Part shown: positions 24,654 through 32,058 of the stretch, piece after piece | Layout of the letters: each line of letters begins with the position of its first letter | Position numbering within the stretch: the stretch's first letter is position 1 | Assembly (NCBI GenBank): GCA_020435415.1 | Contig: JAGQZQ010000028.1 | Coordinates: forward strand, 1 to 35,373 | Direction of reading: 5' to 3' | DNA length: 35,373 bases | From: Flavobacteriales bacterium | Lineage (GTDB): Bacteria > Bacteroidota > Bacteroidia > JACJYZ01 | The notes under the pieces: model-generated | The model's input: only the letters and a program-made list of their open reading frames with translations | Database searches by the model: none | What the model was told of the DNA's origin: nothing | Position numbers and translations under genes: made by a program

Positions 24654-25702
24654 TGGCATCAAAAATGCGAAAACGCCGCCGCCTGGCTGGATGGATCACA
24701 CTGATCGCATTTGCGCTGCTTGGTTGGAAAGGATATCAGTATTTTCAGTACTTGTACAAACCCAATGCCTGGGTTGAGGGTAAGGATGTTCGGGTCATAT
24801 ATATCCCAACCGGTTCGGATTTTGATGACGTTCGTGAAGCTTTGACAAAGGCCGGTGTTATTAGCAATGTCAAAGCATTTGAATGGGTAGCGGATGTGAA
24901 GAAGTATCCTTCCAGGGTGAAGCCTGGTAGGTATAAGATCCGTCGGGGAATGTCCAATGAAGCAATCGTGAATATGTTGAGAAGTGGGGATCAGGAAGCT
25001 GTCAGGGTACGATTTGATCATATCCATGTTCCCGAGGAATTGGCGGGAATCCTTGGCCGTGAACTTGAACCGGATTCTGTGGAGTTTTTGAGAATGCTTA
25101 AGAGCGATGATGGATTGGCGGAACATGGTATCGGGTGGAAGTGGACCTTTTACATGTGTCTGCCCAATACCTACGATTTCTTCTGGAATACCAATCCGGA
25201 AAAATTCCGTGCGGTAATGATCCACCACTATAAAAAGTACTGGACCGATGAGCGCGTTGCCAGAGCATCTGCTATTGGTTTGTCTGTAAAAGAAGTGACA
25301 ACGCTTGCTTCCATTGTAGAAATGGAGGCTTGGAGAACGGATGAAAGGCCAACTGTTGCAGGGGTTTACATGAACCGGCTGCGCATTGGAATGCGGTTGC
25401 AGGCAGATCCCACCCTCATATTCTCTGTTGGGGACTTTAGCATCAGAAGGGTCACCAAAAAACATATGCTTGCCGAGTCTCCGTATAATACATATCGGTA
25501 TGCCGGATTACCTCCCGGACCTATTTGCTTGCCTTCATCGTCATCCATTGAAAGTGTTTTACACTATGAGAAGCATGATTACATTTACTTCTGCGCCAGT
25601 GATGACCTGACAGGATATCATAAGTTTGCAACGACTTTTCAGCAACACCAGCAAAATGCACGTCGGTATCAGGAAGCGCTGAACAGAAATAATGTGCATT
25701 GA
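24653..25702 (+). CDS. mltG: Endolytic peptidoglycan transglycosylase MltG
   Basis: MltG (YceG) cuts nascent glycan strands in the inner-membrane periplasm and sets strand length. The 349-residue product has a basic N-terminus, one membrane helix at about 11-28, a LysM-like domain (about 45-110, IPTGSDFDDVREALTKAGVI), then the catalytic domain. The catalytic glutamate is Glu223 in LASIVEMEAW, followed by VAGVYMNRLRIGMRLQADPT and the conserved SPYNTYRYAGLPPGPI. The start shares one base with the stop of the cytochrome gene (TAATG). It is the last gene of the dapF operon. Confidence 0.96.
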   Translation: MASKMRKRRRLAGWITLIAFALLGWKGYQYFQYLYKPNAWVEGKDVRVIYIPTGSDFDDVREALTKAGVISNVKAFEWVADVKKYPSRVKPGRYKIRRGMSNEAIVNMLRSGDQEAVRVRFDHIHVPEELAGILGRELEPDSVEFLRMLKSDDGLAEHGIGWKWTFYMCLPNTYDFFWNTNPEKFRAVMIHHYKKYWTDERVARASAIGLSVKEVTTLASIVEMEAWRTDERPTVAGVYMNRLRIGMRLQADPTLIFSVGDFSIRRVTKKHMLAESPYNTYRYAGLPPGPICLPSSSSIESVLHYEKHDYIYFCASDDLTGYHKFATTFQQHQQNARRYQEALNRNNVH

Positions 25703-25767
25703 TCACCTTTTATGTTTACGCTTCTGTTAATAAGGCCGTATATTTAGGTGTTAGCCGTGCATTTTCG

Positions 25768-25775
25768 TAAATTTG
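25768..25775 (+). promoter_or_regulatory. -7 element for the PKD/CHU_C gene
   Basis: TAAATTTG is an exact TAnnTTTG match 31 bp before ATG 25807. No good TTG is seen at 17-23 bp upstream. Confidence 0.5.
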
Positions 25776-25806
25776 TCTCGTCCCCTCCTGCACCTGGTAG
25801 TTAAAA

Positions 25807-27990
25807 ATGTTAAAAGCACTTCGAATAAGGTTCCAATGGCTTCATGCCAGCACCTTCAGGGCGTTGGTCCTGAGTGTGATGTTATTGGTGTCCTGGGATG
25901 TTCGTGCAACCCACATCATAGGAGGAGAACTTTACTATGAGTGTCTTGGTAATGGTGACTATCGCATCGTCATGAATGCCTATAGGGACTGTTACAATGG
26001 TGTTCCATTTTTTGACGATCCTGCACTTATCAATGTATTTGATGCCAATAATAACCTGGTGCAAACCATTAGTGCTCCCCTTGATTTAAGTTCGGTTCGC
26101 AACCTGGACCCGAATAATAATAACCCTTGTATTGATCCTCCTGCAAATGTTTGCGTTGAAGAGGCCCGGTATGAAATCATTGTCAATCTTCCACCCATCC
26201 CAGGTGGTTACCAGCTTGCTTATCAGCGTTGCTGTAGAAATCATACAATCAACAATATCGTTGATCCGGGTGGTACGGGAACTACATATTACATTGCCAT
26301 TCCGGATGAAGCCAATGTGCCTTGCAATGCAGCACCCCGATTCAGTGGTTATCCCCCCATATTTATTTGTAAGGATGAAAAGCTGATGTTTGATCATTCT
26401 GCAACTGACCCGGATGGGGATTCCCTTGTTTACGAACTATGCGTGCCTTATAAAGGTGCTTCAACCAATGATCCTACAGGCACCAATCCAATTGCATCAC
26501 CGCCTTACACGAATGTGGTGTACGTGAACCCATACAATCAGAATGATCCTTTGGGAGGAATTCCATTGAATATCGATCCGGTAACCGGCTTTTTGACAGG
26601 AACACCAAACCGGATTGGACAGTATGTAGTGGGTATATGTGTGAAAGAGTATCGGAATGGTGCATTGATAGGTATTAACAAGCGCGATTTTCAGTTCAAC
26701 GTAATGCAATGTGAACCCATTACCTCAGTGTCCGTTCCTCCAGCCATCACCCAATGCGGTGATTCAACCGTTGTGTTTAACAATACAAGTAAGGGAGTGT
26801 TTACCTATTCGTGGGACTTTGGTGTCCCGGGAACGTTGGCAGATACTTCCAATAAGGATATTCCTATTTTCACCTTCCCCGGACCGGGCATATATCCGGT
26901 TACCCTGATTGTCAATAAGGGACTTACCTGTGCTGATACAGCTAGTTCGCTGGTGCAGATATTTCCAACGGCCGTAGCAGAGTTCAGTTTTACCAACCAG
27001 TGCCAAAGTTTTGCGAATACGTTTGCCGACAGTTCCTTTACCATAGGCAAGGCGGCAATTCTGGGTTGGGACTGGGATTTTGGTGATGGCTTTCATTCCA
27101 CATTGATCAATCCCACTCATACATACGCACATCCTGGGAGTTATGGGGTCACCCTGAATATTACGACGGAACATGGTTGTATGGGTAAGGTCACTAAGGA
27201 AGTGCATGTATACCCCGATCCCGATCCGAATTTTACGGTATTGTCTGAAGAAGGCTGTGTGCCTACCAATATGATCTTTGCACCCGGTCATACAACCGAC
27301 CCCGGTGATACATTTATATGGGATTTTGGCGATGGTGAAAGAGACACAACACCCACGCCGTACCATGTCTATACTACGGCAGGAACTTATACCATCGGCT
27401 TGAAGCTCATCACAAGGCAGGGGTGTATGGACTCTATTCAACACAACGCCATGCTCACCGTATTCCCGATTCCAACGGCATTGTATTCGGTGGATACCTA
27501 TTTGCAGGATATCATAAATCCTGAGTTCAAGTTTACTGATAAGTCGCTGGATGCGAAATTCTGGAGCTGGGATTTTGGTGATGGACACCGGGATTCAGTG
27601 CAACATACCCATCATACCTATCAGGATACCGGTTGGTTTGATGTTACCCTTATCGTGGAGGATGACCATGCCTGCAGGGATACCTTGCTAGATAAGGTTT
27701 ATGTTGAGCCCGTGGTAAGTTTTTATGTGCCGAACGTATTCTCGCCAAACGGGGATGGAATGAATGATGTATTCAAAGTTTATTCCACCTACATCAAAGA
27801 ATATCGCCTGTTGATATTCGACCGCTGGGGAAATCAGATCTTTATTACCCATAACACAGAAAATGGCTGGAATGGCATGGGGAGAAACGGTCGGCCCATG
27901 CCGGAGGATGTCTACGTTTACAGGATTGATTACGTGGATGCGTTTCAGCGTGTCAAGCAACGGGTAGGTTCTGTAACACTCGTCAGATAG
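25807..27990 (+). CDS. PKD-repeat surface protein with CHU_C / type IX sorting domain
   Basis: A 727-residue exported protein. The signal peptide is long and ends near VRA-THIIGGE (about 35). An N-terminal region of about 300 residues, rich in Asn, Pro and Cys (ATHIIGGELYYEC, YRDCYNG, YQRCCRN), is followed by four PKD-type repeats marked by FTYSWDFG, GWDWDFGDG, FIWDFGDG and FWSWDFGDG. The last 90 residues contain VPNVFSPNGDGMNDVFKV and IFDRWGNQIF, the hallmark of the gliding-motility-associated CHU_C domain, which directs type B type IX secretion and surface attachment. It is probably an adhesin or cell-surface structural protein. No enzymatic domain is visible. It is monocistronic by spacing. 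Confidence 0.93.
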   Translation: MLKALRIRFQWLHASTFRALVLSVMLLVSWDVRATHIIGGELYYECLGNGDYRIVMNAYRDCYNGVPFFDDPALINVFDANNNLVQTISAPLDLSSVRNLDPNNNNPCIDPPANVCVEEARYEIIVNLPPIPGGYQLAYQRCCRNHTINNIVDPGGTGTTYYIAIPDEANVPCNAAPRFSGYPPIFICKDEKLMFDHSATDPDGDSLVYELCVPYKGASTNDPTGTNPIASPPYTNVVYVNPYNQNDPLGGIPLNIDPVTGFLTGTPNRIGQYVVGICVKEYRNGALIGINKRDFQFNVMQCEPITSVSVPPAITQCGDSTVVFNNTSKGVFTYSWDFGVPGTLADTSNKDIPIFTFPGPGIYPVTLIVNKGLTCADTASSLVQIFPTAVAEFSFTNQCQSFANTFADSSFTIGKAAILGWDWDFGDGFHSTLINPTHTYAHPGSYGVTLNITTEHGCMGKVTKEVHVYPDPDPNFTVLSEEGCVPTNMIFAPGHTTDPGDTFIWDFGDGERDTTPTPYHVYTTAGTYTIGLKLITRQGCMDSIQHNAMLTVFPIPTALYSVDTYLQDIINPEFKFTDKSLDAKFWSWDFGDGHRDSVQHTHHTYQDTGWFDVTLIVEDDHACRDTLLDKVYVEPVVSFYVPNVFSPNGDGMNDVFKVYSTYIKEYRLLIFDRWGNQIFITHNTENGWNGMGRNGRPMPEDVYVYRIDYVDAFQRVKQRVGSVTLVR

Positions 27991-28042
27991 ATGTAGGCCA
28001 TCCCGATATGGCTATTGACCATCCGGTTAGCACCTTCTTACT

Positions 28043-28056
28043 TTAACTTCCGTTAA
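28043..28056 (+). promoter_or_regulatory. FNR/CRP-geometry inverted repeat upstream of the histidine kinase
   Basis: TTAAC-TTCC-GTTAA is a perfect 5-4-5 inverted repeat, the arm and spacer geometry of FNR/CRP-family sites. Its centre (28049.5) lies 37.5 bp upstream of the last base of the -7 box (28087), that is near -42 from the expected start, the class II activator position. It may be an autoregulatory site for the response regulator in the same operon. Confidence 0.4.
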
Positions 28057-28079
28057 CAAATAGGCAGGGGTGTTTTTCA

Positions 28080-28087
28080 TAACTTTG
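28080..28087 (+). promoter_or_regulatory. -7 element at the histidine kinase start
   Basis: TAACTTTG is an exact TAnnTTTG match ending two bases before ATG 28089. A transcript from here would begin at about 28091-28093, at or after that ATG, so translation may really start at the next in-frame ATG, 28104. Confidence 0.55.
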
Positions 28088-28088
28088 A

Positions 28089-29300
28089 ATGAGTACCCGG
28101 AATATGATCAATCCACAAGACCATAATCAAACATTGTCCGGTCTTCCCGTTCAAGGCATGCTTGTTCTTAAAGACAACGGAGATATACAAGGTGTGAGTC
28201 ATACAGCCGCAGAGATGCTTGGTTTTGGCAAGGATGAATGGCGGAAAAGGAGTATGAAGGATAGTCTGATAAAGGATAGCATGGAGGCTTTCGATGCGTA
28301 TTTGCATAACTTTAAAAACAACTCAGACCATATCTCATCTCACACGAGTCATTTTCAGGTAATAGGAAGAGATGAAAAGCTTCTGGGACTGATACTCGAA
28401 CCAATGTTCGTGCCGGATGGGGATTCGGTTATCATTGGTCATGTCCTGGATAACACCACCTGGGAGAACCTGGAAATGGAACTGGTAAGACAGAAAAAAG
28501 GAAAGGAAAAGGTTGCGGAGCAGCTGTACAAAGAACGGGAGTTAAGTGACATGAAAAGCCGCTTCGTATCCACGGCATCCCACGAATTTCGCACGCCACT
28601 TGCAGGGATATTGTCCTCCCTGCAACTCATCAAAAGATACCTGGAAACCGAACCTGAAGAATGGGAGTCGTTCAGGCACCGCGAGAAGGTGGAGGGGCAT
28701 CTGCATAAGATCGAAGAGTCGGTTACCAACCTTACACTTATTATCAACGATTTTCTATCCCTTGGTAAGCTGGAGGAGGATAAGGTCACATGTAAGTATG
28801 AAGTATTTGATATTTCCAACTTTCTTGAAGAGACCTGTGAAGAGTTGAAGCTGCTTTGTAAGGATGGCCAGGAAATTGAATACACACATTTTGGTGACAA
28901 AGGTGAGGTTTGTCTCGACAGCCATATTCTGAAAAATATCGTAAACAACCTTATTTCCAATGCGATTAAATACTCTCCCGAAGGTGCTGTTGTTCGGCTT
29001 GTGTCTAGGGTTAGTGATGATGAGGTGCGGCTTGAAGTTCAGGATGAAGGAATTGGCATTCCAGGCTCGGAACATAAAAATGTCTTCCGGAGATTCTTTC
29101 GGGCTGCAAACGCATTAAACTACCAGGGAACAGGTTTGGGCTTGAGCATTGTAAGACGATATACCGATATTATGAACGGTAAGATCACTTTTCAAAGCCA
29201 GCAAAATCTGGGCACCACTTTTTGTGTAACATTTCCTGCCAAACCAATCTCTGATACTCCGGTTAATTCACCGGTAGAAGCTGACCAAATCCATACATGA
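28089..29300 (+). CDS. Soluble PAS-domain sensor histidine kinase
   Basis: A 403-residue cytoplasmic sensor kinase with no membrane segment. A PAS domain covers about 18-125 (GMLVLKDNGDIQGVSHTAAEMLGF), then a coiled linker, the dimerisation/phosphoacceptor domain with His165 in STASHEFRTPLAG, and an ATPase domain with the N-box NNLISNAIKYSPEG, G1 DEGIGIPG, F-box FRRFFRA and G2 GTGLGLSIV. The signal must be intracellular; no cysteine or haem motif in the PAS domain reveals it. The response regulator gene begins 1 bp after the stop codon, so the two form a pair. ATG 28104 is a plausible alternative start because of the promoter position. Confidence 0.94.
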   Translation: MSTRNMINPQDHNQTLSGLPVQGMLVLKDNGDIQGVSHTAAEMLGFGKDEWRKRSMKDSLIKDSMEAFDAYLHNFKNNSDHISSHTSHFQVIGRDEKLLGLILEPMFVPDGDSVIIGHVLDNTTWENLEMELVRQKKGKEKVAEQLYKERELSDMKSRFVSTASHEFRTPLAGILSSLQLIKRYLETEPEEWESFRHREKVEGHLHKIEESVTNLTLIINDFLSLGKLEEDKVTCKYEVFDISNFLEETCEELKLLCKDGQEIEYTHFGDKGEVCLDSHILKNIVNNLISNAIKYSPEGAVVRLVSRVSDDEVRLEVQDEGIGIPGSEHKNVFRRFFRAANALNYQGTGLGLSIVRRYTDIMNGKITFQSQQNLGTTFCVTFPAKPISDTPVNSPVEADQIHT

Positions 29301-29301
29301 T

Positions 29302-30351
29302 ATGAAAAAGATACTGCTAATTGATGATGACAGAATCATCCGCGAAAACATGGCGGAACTCCTTCAATTGTCCAATTATGAGGTGGAAGTAGCTGCCGAT
29401 GGTAAGGAAGGAGTGGAAAAAGCCAAATCCTGTGGACCGGATCTGATCATTTGTGATGTTATGATGCCGGAGCTGGATGGATACAGTGTTTTGCATCTGT
29501 TAGGAAAAGAGCAGGAAACGGCCTCAATCCCTTTTGTTTTTCTAACTGCAAGGACGGAGAAATCTGATGTCAGGCGTGGTATGAACATGGGTGCAGACGA
29601 CTTTATTACCAAGCCATTCCAGGATATTGAGCTGTTGAATGCGGTTGAAAGCCGTCTGAAAAAGCATGATGCGCTTAAGAAGCAATTTGCTCATAATGGC
29701 TCGGATGTGGACGCATTTCTGAATGAAGCCGGAAGGATTTTGTCGCAAGAGGAAATAGCAGAGAATTATGATAAACAAAAATACAGAAGCCGGGAAACCC
29801 TCTTCATGGAGGGTGAACACGCCCGATTCCTGTATTTTGTGGAAGAAGGCCAGATCAAATGTTATAAGTTGAATGAGGACGGAAAAGAGTTCATTACCGG
29901 AATTTACGGTAAGGGTGATTTTATAGGGTACAAGCCACTTCTGGAGGATCGGACATATCAGGAATTTGCAGAAGTACTGGAAAACTGTACCCTGTTCAAA
30001 ATTCCGAAAAATGATTTCCTTGCGCTGATCCACAAAAACCACGAAGTATCCGATCGCTTCATAAAAATGTTGTCCAAAAATCTATCCGAGAAGGAACAGG
30101 AGTTGATTGAAATGGCTTATAGCTCCGTAAGAAAAAGAACAGCTCATAAGATCATGGCACTGCTTGACAATGAAGGCGGTGAAGAAATCAGGATATCCAG
30201 GACTAACCTGGCCAGAATGGTGGGAACGTCAAAGGAAACATTGGTCAGGGTCTTATCTGAAATGAAGGAGGATAACATTATACATACCGAAGGTCCCAGA
30301 ATTATCCTGGTGGATAAAGAAAAGTTAATGTCACTGGAAAAGTCCTGGTAA
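29302..30351 (+). CDS. Response regulator with CRP/FNR-type output domain
   Basis: A 349-residue fusion. The receiver domain (1-125) has the acidic pair in LLIDDDR, phosphoacceptor Asp52 (IICDVMMPELDG), Thr/Ser in FLTART and Lys in FITKPF. After a linker, residues about 145-260 form a cyclic-nucleotide-binding-like jelly roll (LFMEGEHARFLYFVEEGQIKCY). A Crp-type helix-turn-helix follows: RISRTNLARMVGTSKETLVRVLSEM. The jelly roll lacks the canonical R-x-A phosphate cassette, so cNMP binding is doubtful, and there is no N-terminal cysteine cluster for an iron-sulfur sensor; phosphorylation is the likely input. Candidate FNR-like sites lie before this operon and before the baeRF and acetyltransferase genes. 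Confidence 0.94.
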   Translation: MKKILLIDDDRIIRENMAELLQLSNYEVEVAADGKEGVEKAKSCGPDLIICDVMMPELDGYSVLHLLGKEQETASIPFVFLTARTEKSDVRRGMNMGADDFITKPFQDIELLNAVESRLKKHDALKKQFAHNGSDVDAFLNEAGRILSQEEIAENYDKQKYRSRETLFMEGEHARFLYFVEEGQIKCYKLNEDGKEFITGIYGKGDFIGYKPLLEDRTYQEFAEVLENCTLFKIPKNDFLALIHKNHEVSDRFIKMLSKNLSEKEQELIEMAYSSVRKRTAHKIMALLDNEGGEEIRISRTNLARMVGTSKETLVRVLSEMKEDNIIHTEGPRIILVDKEKLMSLEKSW

Positions 30352-30411
30352 CATCTTCTCCCAATATTGGTCTTCGCACTATTTAGCCGCCCAAGGCCAA
30401 CTTCCAGGCCG

Positions 30412-30425
30412 TTGACGTATATCAA
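30412..30425 (+). promoter_or_regulatory. FNR/CRP-type box upstream of the baeRF gene
   Basis: TTGAC-GTAT-ATCAA matches the FNR consensus TTGAT-N4-ATCAA at nine of ten defined bases. Its centre (30418.5) is 58.5 bp upstream of the last base of a near-consensus -7 element (CAGCTTTG, 30470-30477). It is the best single candidate site for the neighbouring CRP-type response regulator. Confidence 0.55.
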
Positions 30426-30432
30426 TTCCGCT

Positions 30433-30448
30433 GATGAGTGGCGTCATC
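30433..30448 (+). promoter_or_regulatory. Second inverted repeat upstream of the baeRF gene
   Basis: GATGA-GTGGCG-TCATC has perfect 5-bp arms and the same TGA-N6-TCA core as an FNR box. Its centre (30440.5) is 22 bp, two helical turns, from the first box, and 36.5 bp upstream of the end of the degenerate -7 element. Confidence 0.35.
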
Positions 30449-30565
30449 GTGTACTGCACTTCGTTTTGCCAGCTTTGTATATGCTCCGTTAATATGATAT
30501 AAAGGAGTATAATCAGCTGCCTCAAACATGTATGATTTCTGTTATTGTCGAAAGTATGTTATGAA

Positions 30566-31735
30566 ATGGAAGAACTCATGATGGATCCTTCCATATATTC
30601 TTCGTTATCAAGAAAGCGGTTCGGGCAACTGGCGGCAACACACGATATTCACTGCATTTCCATATATCTGCCCGCCGTAGAAGAAGGGCGAATGGCGAAT
30701 GAGGACAAGCGACCGCTCCTGTTAAAGAATGATCTGAAAGAGTTGCATGCTGAGTTGGAACGATACAAGGGCGGAAAGAATTACGTGAAGAACTACCTGA
30801 GGCCCGTTGAACTTCTGCTGAACAACACAGGTTTCTGGAGAACACATCATCAGGCCCTCGCCATGTTCCTGTCTGGTAATGGTTTTGTTTGTTTTTCCCT
30901 GCCCATATCCGCAAGTGCCAGGGTGTATTTTGGAGATCATTTCTACCTGCAACCCCTTCTCCCGTTGTTTGCTGAAGACATAAAGTTTTTTGTAATGACC
31001 CTGACCCGGCATGAAATGATTTTGTACGAAGGAAGCTCATATGGTCTGACGGAACGCCTGGTAAAACGAAATGTGCCGGTATTGATGGGAGAGAATGGAA
31101 GGTCCGCTCAGAAAATGCTCCAATTCCGGAGTGGTCAGGAACAGGGAGGGAGGGCGATGTTTCACGGTCAGCATGAAGACAATGATAAGGAGCTGGTGAA
31201 ATTCTTCAAGAATGTGGATGCAGATGTGATGAGGTTAATCGGTCATGAAACTTATCCGCTTGTTCTGGCATGCCAGGGATACCATTTTACCCATTTCAGG
31301 AGGTTGACAAGGTATGCGCACGTGCATCCCGAGTTTATTGAAGGTAATCCGGCAACTGTGGGTATAAACAAGCTTTTTGTTCAGGCATCCAGGCTAAGGA
31401 GAGCTTTGATTAACCGGATGCGAAATGATAAAATTAAGTTGTTTAAAGAGCTGCAATTTGCAGCGCGTACCTCTATTCGCCCCGATAAAATAATTCCTGC
31501 TGCGATGGAAGGGAGAGTAGATACACTTTTTGTAAGGGAATCCCATGACCTTTTCGGCTTGTTTGATCAGCAGAACAGAACGGTTATCCTGGATGAATAT
31601 AAAAAGCCCGGTAACGCATCGTTGGTTAATATGGCTGCAGTTAACAGTTTTGAGAACGGTGGCCAGGTTTATGTCATGGAGGATGATGAAATGCCGGTTC
31701 GGGAAACCGTCATGAATGCACTGTTCCGTTATTAG
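30566..31735 (+). CDS. baeRF3-like protein (bacterial relative of archaeo-eukaryotic release factor 1)
   Basis: A 389-residue cytosolic protein resembling the bacterial archaeo-eukaryotic release factor (baeRF) families, group 3. Matching segments are HCISIYLPAVEEGR near the start, LLLNNTGFWRTHHQALAMFLS, FYLQPLLPLFAEDIKFFVMTLTRHEMILYEG, the AMFHGQ loop, then PLVLACQGYHFTHFRRLTRY and HPEFIEGNP, and the C-terminal L7Ae-like part ending GGQVYVMEDDEMP. The protein lacks a GGQ in the central catalytic position; the GGQ near residue 365 belongs to the C-terminal strand. These families are thought to act on stalled or hibernating ribosomes or tRNA, though evidence is mostly genomic. ATG 30566 is preferred over TTG 30545. 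Upstream are two FNR-like inverted repeats. Confidence 0.82.
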   Translation: MEELMMDPSIYSSLSRKRFGQLAATHDIHCISIYLPAVEEGRMANEDKRPLLLKNDLKELHAELERYKGGKNYVKNYLRPVELLLNNTGFWRTHHQALAMFLSGNGFVCFSLPISASARVYFGDHFYLQPLLPLFAEDIKFFVMTLTRHEMILYEGSSYGLTERLVKRNVPVLMGENGRSAQKMLQFRSGQEQGGRAMFHGQHEDNDKELVKFFKNVDADVMRLIGHETYPLVLACQGYHFTHFRRLTRYAHVHPEFIEGNPATVGINKLFVQASRLRRALINRMRNDKIKLFKELQFAARTSIRPDKIIPAAMEGRVDTLFVRESHDLFGLFDQQNRTVILDEYKKPGNASLVNMAAVNSFENGGQVYVMEDDEMPVRETVMNALFRY

Positions 31736-31926
31736 GCCGTTGGTTTCTTTTCAGGGGAATCCGGTTTATCTCTTCGGGGAACTTGTTCCGGAGGGATGGT
31801 TGCCGGACCCGGTTCTTCAGGTGGAATCCCGGTAGGGTGTTTTTCGGGAGGGTTTGCTCCCGGTTTCGTTTGTGGTCGGGTAGGCGGTTCTTTGGGGTGA
31901 TTGGGTTTTTTGGGCTTGTCATTCAT
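31732..31926 (-). CDS. Small proline-rich protein
   Basis: A possible 64-residue protein (ATG 31926) with 20 prolines and many Lys, Glu and Arg: it begins MNDKPKKPNHPKEPPTRPQT and ends SPEKKPTA. It is predicted disordered, with no signal or membrane segment. Small proline-rich proteins of this kind are common in Bacteroidota. Its stop codon overlaps the end of the baeRF gene by 4 bp on the opposite strand. A start at 31953 is also possible. A minus-strand TACCTTAT (31934-31941) resembles a -7 box, 36.5 bp from the centre of the FNR-like box at 31964-31977. Low-complexity composition means a spurious frame cannot be excluded. Confidence 0.5.
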   Translation of the reverse strand: MNDKPKKPNHPKEPPTRPQTKPGANPPEKHPTGIPPEEPGPATIPPEQVPRRDKPDSPEKKPTA

Positions 31927-31963
31927 ATCTACAATAAGGTACATTCTGTCCATGACTTTTCAA

Positions 31964-31977
31964 TTGATAAAGGTCAA
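31964..31977. promoter_or_regulatory. FNR/CRP-type box between the proline-rich gene and the acetyltransferase
   Basis: TTGAT-AAAG-GTCAA matches TTGAT-N4-ATCAA at nine of ten defined bases. The centre (31970.5) is 58.5 bp upstream of the end of the plus-strand -7 box (32029), the same distance as the baeRF box. It also lies 36.5 bp from a degenerate minus-strand -7 box, so it could serve both divergent genes. Confidence 0.55.
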
Positions 31978-32021
31978 TTAACGTGTTGATTAATGTATTC
32001 ACGATTCTGTCGTTCCTTCTA

Positions 32022-32029
32022 TACATTTG
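32022..32029 (+). promoter_or_regulatory. -7 element for the small acetyltransferase
   Basis: TACATTTG is an exact TAnnTTTG match 29 bp before ATG 32059. It rules against the longer frame beginning at 31993, most of whose extra N-terminus precedes or overlaps this element. Confidence 0.55.
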
Positions 32030-32058
32030 AGTCAAACACGAATCAAAAACAGCACGCT

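Noticed and set aside
24659-25465. 268-residue minus-strand frame opposite mltG
   Set aside because: It is antisense to a gene with a complete MltG signature, and its translation shows no recognisable domain.
26764-27588. 274-residue minus-strand frame opposite the PKD protein
   Set aside because: It is antisense to repeated PKD coding sequence, Cys/Ile/Arg-rich and without domain features, so a shadow frame.
27997-28012. GCCAT-N6-ATGGC as a terminator after the PKD gene
   Set aside because: The 5-bp stem is weak and not followed by a T-run.
30361-30370. CCAATATTGG perfect palindrome after the response regulator stop, as an operator or terminator
   Set aside because: It has no loop or T-tract and no second copy was found near another gene, so there is no support for a function.
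31660-31671. GGQ tripeptide in the baeRF-like protein, recalling the peptidyl-tRNA hydrolysis motif of eRF1
   Set aside because: It lies near the C-terminus in the L7Ae-like strand region (GGQVYVM), where family members usually have GGxVY, not in the central domain that carries the eRF1 GGQ.
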